This document shows positions 14,118 to 18,720 of a DNA stretch of 18,720 nucleotides, in pieces; within the stretch, counting starts at the first letter, position 1; each line of letters begins with the position of its first letter. Below the pieces are notes generated by a model. The model ran no database searches, was not told where the DNA came from, and was given only the letters and a program-made list of their open reading frames with translations. A program made the position numbers and the translations under genes. Origin of the DNA: Pseudomonadota bacterium (GTDB lineage Bacteria; Pseudomonadota; Alphaproteobacteria; Sphingomonadales; Sphingomonadaceae); the NCBI GenBank assembly GCA_023413015.1, contig JAEZQR010000013.1:1-18720 (forward strand). The letters are read 5' to 3'.

Positions 14118-15500
14118 ATGAACTTCAAGGCTTTGGCGGCGCTGACGGCCGCGCTGATGGCGAGTGCCGCAACGGCGCAGACCGCACCGCAGGATGCCCG
14201 CGCGCGCGACATCTACGAGCATGTCATCGCCTTCCGCACCGCCGAGGGGCATGGCCAGGTACCGAAGATGGCCGCCTATCTTGCCGACGTGCTCAAGGCC
14301 GGCGGCGTGCCGGCCGCCGACATCGTCATGCTGCCGCACGGCGAGACGACCGGGATGCTCGTCCGCCTGCCCGCCGCCGGCAAGGCGGCGAAGAAGCCGA
14401 TCATGTTCTCGGCGCACATGGACGTGGTCGATGCCCGGCCGGAGGACTGGACGCGCGACCCGTTCAAGCTGATCGAGGAGAATGGCACCTTCTTCGGCCG
14501 CGGCACCGAGGACAACAAGGCCGGCGTCGCCGCGCTGGCCTCGACCATCCTCCGCCTCAAGGCCGAGGGCTTCAAGCCCAAACGCGACCTCGTCTTCGCC
14601 TTCGTCGGCGACGAGGAGACGGCGATGGACACCACCCGGCTCGTCGCGCAGCACCCCTGGGTGAAGGGCGCCGAGTTCGCGATCAACACCGATGCCGGCG
14701 GCGGCGCGCTGTCGCCCGATGGCAAGCCGGTCATCTACCTCGTGCAGGGCGCGGAGAAGACCTACGCGACCTTCGAGCTGACGGTCACCAACCCGGGCGG
14801 GCACAGCTCGCGCCCGCGCAGCGACAATGCGATCTACCAGCTGGCACAGGCGCTCACCAAGCTCGAAGGCTACCGCTTCCCGGTGATGGCGAACGCGCTG
14901 ACGCGCGCCTATCTCGGCGCGGTCGGCAAGGTGACGCCGGGCGAGACGGGCGAGATGCTTCGCGCCTTCGCCGCCAACCCGCAGGACAGTAAGGCGTCCG
15001 ACTATCTGGCGAACCAGCCGGAATTCGTCGGTACGACGCGGACCACCTGCGTCGCCACCATGCTCAACGCCGGTCATGCCGAGAACGCGCTGCCGCAGAA
15101 GGCGACCGCGACCGTCAACTGCCGCATCTTCCCCAACGTCAAGGTAGCCGACGTGCAGGCCGAACTGGCGCGCGTCGTCGGGCCGAACGTCGCGATCAAG
15201 GTGCTCGACGATCCGCAGCCGAGCCCGGTGTCGGAGATGCGCCCCGATGTGACCGCCGCGATCACGCGCGCGATCCATACCTACTATCCGGACGTGCCGA
15301 TCGTGCCCTATCTCGAATCGGGCGCCACCGATGGCAAGGTCTACCGCACCGCCGGCATCCCGACCTATGCCAGCTCGGGCCTGTTCACCAAGCCGAGCGA
15401 GATGTTCGCGCACGGCCTCAACGAGCGGCTGCCGGTCAAATCCTTCTACGAAGGCGTCGATCACATCTACCGGCTGGCGAAGGACTTCGGCGGGCGCTGA
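14118..15500 (+). CDS. Exported M20 family zinc metallopeptidase
   Basis: A 460-residue co-catalytic zinc peptidase. A signal peptide (MNFKALAALTAALMASAATA, cut probably before Gln21) sends it to the periplasm. Zinc ligands and catalytic residues are all present: His100 and Asp102 in SAHMDVVD, Asp132 in GRGTEDNKAG, Glu166-Glu167 in GDEET, Asp192 in NTDAGGG, and His432 in MFAHGLNER. The lid (dimerisation) domain, with NPGGHSSRPRSDNAIYQLAQ, lies between about 215 and 335. Likely an aminopeptidase or carboxypeptidase that trims imported peptides; the substrate is not predictable. The frame extends far upstream through the antisense strand of the aldehyde dehydrogenase, but the start is fixed by the signal peptide and a GGGGAG ribosome binding site. 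A methyltransferase gene follows 36 bases later. Confidence 0.94.
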   Translation: MNFKALAALTAALMASAATAQTAPQDARARDIYEHVIAFRTAEGHGQVPKMAAYLADVLKAGGVPAADIVMLPHGETTGMLVRLPAAGKAAKKPIMFSAHMDVVDARPEDWTRDPFKLIEENGTFFGRGTEDNKAGVAALASTILRLKAEGFKPKRDLVFAFVGDEETAMDTTRLVAQHPWVKGAEFAINTDAGGGALSPDGKPVIYLVQGAEKTYATFELTVTNPGGHSSRPRSDNAIYQLAQALTKLEGYRFPVMANALTRAYLGAVGKVTPGETGEMLRAFAANPQDSKASDYLANQPEFVGTTRTTCVATMLNAGHAENALPQKATATVNCRIFPNVKVADVQAELARVVGPNVAIKVLDDPQPSPVSEMRPDVTAAITRAIHTYYPDVPIVPYLESGATDGKVYRTAGIPTYASSGLFTKPSEMFAHGLNERLPVKSFYEGVDHIYRLAKDFGGR

Positions 15501-15536
15501 CGGCACCAATGCGGGCGGCGGCGGTTATGCAGGAGC

Positions 15537-16481
15537 ATGCCGTCGCCGCAACGAACCACCCCGACCGACGCCGCGCTGCTCGACCTCCTGGCTGGGCTTG
15601 AGGCGCGCGGCTACGCCTTCGTCACGCCGACGCCCGCCACCCATGCGCGCGTTCTCGCCCGCCCCGATCGCCGCCGCGCTCGGAATCTGGCCGACGTCCT
15701 CGGCTGGAGCCTGCCGTTCGACGACGGGGTGCTCGATCCCGAGATCCTGCGGCTGCTGGAAGCCGCCGACGCCATCGACACCAAGGATGGTGAGCGCCGT
15801 GCGCGCTACCGCGTATCGAGCCTGCACGGACATTTGTTCCTGCACTCGGCCTATCCGACCGAGGCCGAGGACTCGGTGTTCTTCGGGCCCGACAGCTACC
15901 GCTTCGCCGACTTCATCCGCGCCGAGCTGACCGGCTGCGAAGGTACGCGGGTCGTCGATATCGGCACCGGTGCCGGCGTCGGCGGCATCGTCGCGGCGGA
16001 CGCCTGCCCGGAGGCGCGCGTGGTGCTGACCGACGTCAATCCCAAGGCTCTGCGCCTCGCGCGCATCAATGCGCGCTTCGCCGGTCTCGACGCCGAACTG
16101 ATCGAGACCGACGGGCTGGCCGGGGTCGCCGATCCGATCGACATTGCGATCGTCAACCCACCCTACATCAGCGATCCCAAGGGCCGCACCTACCGCGACG
16201 GCGGCGACATGCACGGCGGCCGGCTGTCGCTCGACATGGCGAAGGAGGCCGCCGCGCGGCTCACGCCCGGCGGGCGCCTGCTCCTCTACACCGGCAGCGC
16301 CATCGTCGATGGCCGCGACGAGCTGCACGCGGCGCTGGAAACCGCGATGGCCGAGGCCGGCTGCACGCTCCGCTATCGGGAACTCGATCCCGACGTCTTC
16401 GGCGAGGAGTTGGAGCGGCCGGAGTATCACGACGTGGACCGGATCGCCGTTATTGGTGCGGTGGCGACGAAGCAGCGATAG
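15537..16481 (+). CDS. Class I SAM-dependent methyltransferase with NPPY motif (PrmC/HemK-like)
   Basis: A 314-residue protein with an N-terminal helical region (1-130) followed by a Rossmann methyltransferase domain. SAM-binding motif I is VVDIGTGAGVGGI (about 139-151), the acidic ribose contact is Asp166 in LTDVNPKAL, and NPPY (207-210) marks N-methylation of amide or amino groups, as in PrmC/HemK (glutamine in release factors) and in adenine- or guanine-modifying enzymes. It is probably not PrmC itself, as prfA is not adjacent and the N-terminal region does not look like that of PrmC. AGGAG lies only 1 base before the ATG, which is unusually close, but no other start is in frame between the in-frame M20 stop and the conserved part. 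It probably shares a transcript with the M20 gene. The substrate is unknown. Confidence 0.88.
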   Translation: MPSPQRTTPTDAALLDLLAGLEARGYAFVTPTPATHARVLARPDRRRARNLADVLGWSLPFDDGVLDPEILRLLEAADAIDTKDGERRARYRVSSLHGHLFLHSAYPTEAEDSVFFGPDSYRFADFIRAELTGCEGTRVVDIGTGAGVGGIVAADACPEARVVLTDVNPKALRLARINARFAGLDAELIETDGLAGVADPIDIAIVNPPYISDPKGRTYRDGGDMHGGRLSLDMAKEAAARLTPGGRLLLYTGSAIVDGRDELHAALETAMAEAGCTLRYRELDPDVFGEELERPEYHDVDRIAVIGAVATKQR

Positions 16482-16503
16482 CCACTACGTCCCGCAAAGA
16501 AGA

Positions 16504-16527
16504 AGGGCGGGGATTGCTCCCCGCCCT
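16504..16527. terminator. Intrinsic terminator between the methyltransferase and ftsH genes
   Basis: A perfect 10-bp GC-rich stem (16504-16513 with 16518-16527) with loop TTGC lies in the 67-base gap between two convergent genes. On the minus strand it is followed by TTCTTCTTT, a U-rich tail, so it should end the ftsH transcript. On the plus strand only CTCTTG follows, so termination of the M20-methyltransferase transcript there would be weaker. Confidence 0.8.
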
Positions 16528-16548
16528 CTTGCCGGTCCCGATCTCGGC

Positions 16549-18501
<1,953 letters not shown>

Positions 18502-18533
18502 GTCGCTATGAAATCCCTTTAGATACTCGCCCC

Positions 18534-18561
18534 AACATAGGGACAGCCGCGTCAACGACAA
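18534..18561 (-). promoter_or_regulatory. Likely ftsH promoter with both sigma-70 and heat-shock (sigma-32) features
   Basis: On the minus strand TTGTCG (18561-18556) and TATGTT (18539-18534) are 16 bases apart. The -10 region in full reads CCCTATGTT, close to the heat-shock -10 consensus (CCCCATnT; CYTATnT-like in alphaproteobacteria), with the -35 box 13 bases before it. Transcription would start near 18527, giving a short leader of about 26 bases. ftsH is a known heat-shock gene in many proteobacteria. Prediction only. Confidence 0.45.
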
Positions 18562-18576
18562 TGCCCGTTCAACGGG

Positions 18577-18720
18577 TCAGCGTGCAACCGCGCCCGATCG
18601 CCGCGTCGGCGCAAGCTCGAAACACCAGGAGCAGCCGCCCGTCGCCTTGACGCCAGCGAGCGTTCCGCTGCCGCCGCCCACCAGCCGGTCGAGCAGCCGG
18701 TCGATGTCGGGCCCGCGCGG
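18577..18720 (-). CDS. tilS: C-terminal end of tRNA(Ile)-lysidine synthetase (5' part outside window)
   Basis: The last 47 codons and TGA stop of a gene that enters from the right edge. The visible peptide (RGPDIDRLLDRL, then GTLAGVKATGG, CSWCFELAPTRR) resembles the C-terminal end of alphaproteobacterial TilS, the ATP-dependent enzyme that converts C34 of the tRNA-Ile CAU anticodon to lysidine. Position supports this: tilS directly before ftsH is a common arrangement. The catalytic SGGxDS loop is outside the window, so the assignment rests on a short tail plus context. A small palindrome, CCCGTT-C-AACGGG (18564-18576), follows the stop codon directly, without a U-tract. Confidence 0.7.
   Translation of the reverse strand, partial: PRGPDIDRLLDRLVGGGSGTLAGVKATGGCSWCFELAPTRRSGAVAR

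Noticed and set aside
14085..15509. A 474-codon minus-strand frame opposite the M20 gene
   Set aside because: Shadow of a GC-rich gene: no recognisable motif, composition typical of antisense frames, and the plus-strand M20 protein has all catalytic residues.
18502..18561. In-frame upstream ATG giving FtsH 20 more residues
   Set aside because: The extension would start inside the likely promoter and has no ribosome binding site; family members begin close to the MAEQPKRPP-type start.

Overview
The window looks like ordinary chromosomal DNA of a high-GC alphaproteobacterium, most likely a sphingomonad. The grounds are protein style and neighbourhood (rpmI-rplT-pheS-pheT without infC, a two-domain secreted M16 peptidase, an AsmA-type protein, tilS followed by ftsH) and GC-rich codon use. 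The taxon is inference; no 16S rRNA, tRNA gene or other phylogenetic marker RNA is present. I see no insertion sequence, phage gene, integrase, CRISPR array, toxin-antitoxin pair or recognisable defence system.

Layout. (1) 1-3839, minus strand: translation operon rpmI (L35) - rplT (L20) - pheS - pheT, with a good sigma-70 promoter upstream of rpmI. pheT runs off the left edge. A very strong UUCG-capped hairpin inside a 20-codon reading frame sits between rplT and pheS, where E. coli has its pheST attenuator. (2) 3992-9082: an exported M16 zinc peptidase (minus) divergent from a membrane-anchored AsmA-family protein (plus), both cell-envelope proteins. (3) 9086-13997: an extremely compact block. 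The minus-strand pairs aldehyde dehydrogenase-pirin and class III CoA-transferase-HisN-like phosphatase flank a plus-strand glutathione transferase that overlaps its neighbour at both ends. Nearly 5 kb contains only 3 bases outside coding sequence at the block's edge and none within it. (4) 14118-16481, plus: an exported M20 peptidase followed by an NPPY-type methyltransferase. (5) 16549-18720, minus: ftsH preceded by the 3' end of a gene that looks like tilS, with a terminator hairpin between ftsH and the methyltransferase.

How the genes work together. Region 1 supplies two large-subunit ribosomal proteins and both subunits of phenylalanyl-tRNA synthetase. Region 5 has tRNA-Ile lysidine synthetase and the essential membrane protease FtsH. 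Region 2 and the M20 enzyme act in or at the envelope. Region 3 mixes small-molecule metabolism (aldehyde oxidation, CoA transfer, glutathione conjugation, a cupin protein, a sugar- or histidinol-phosphate phosphatase).

There is no clear new biological system here. The points most worth a second look are the rplT-pheS hairpin with its small reading frame, the possible noncontiguous operon in region 3, and the ftsH promoter with heat-shock-like features. No gap longer than 300 bases exists; the largest (6776-6994) is described.
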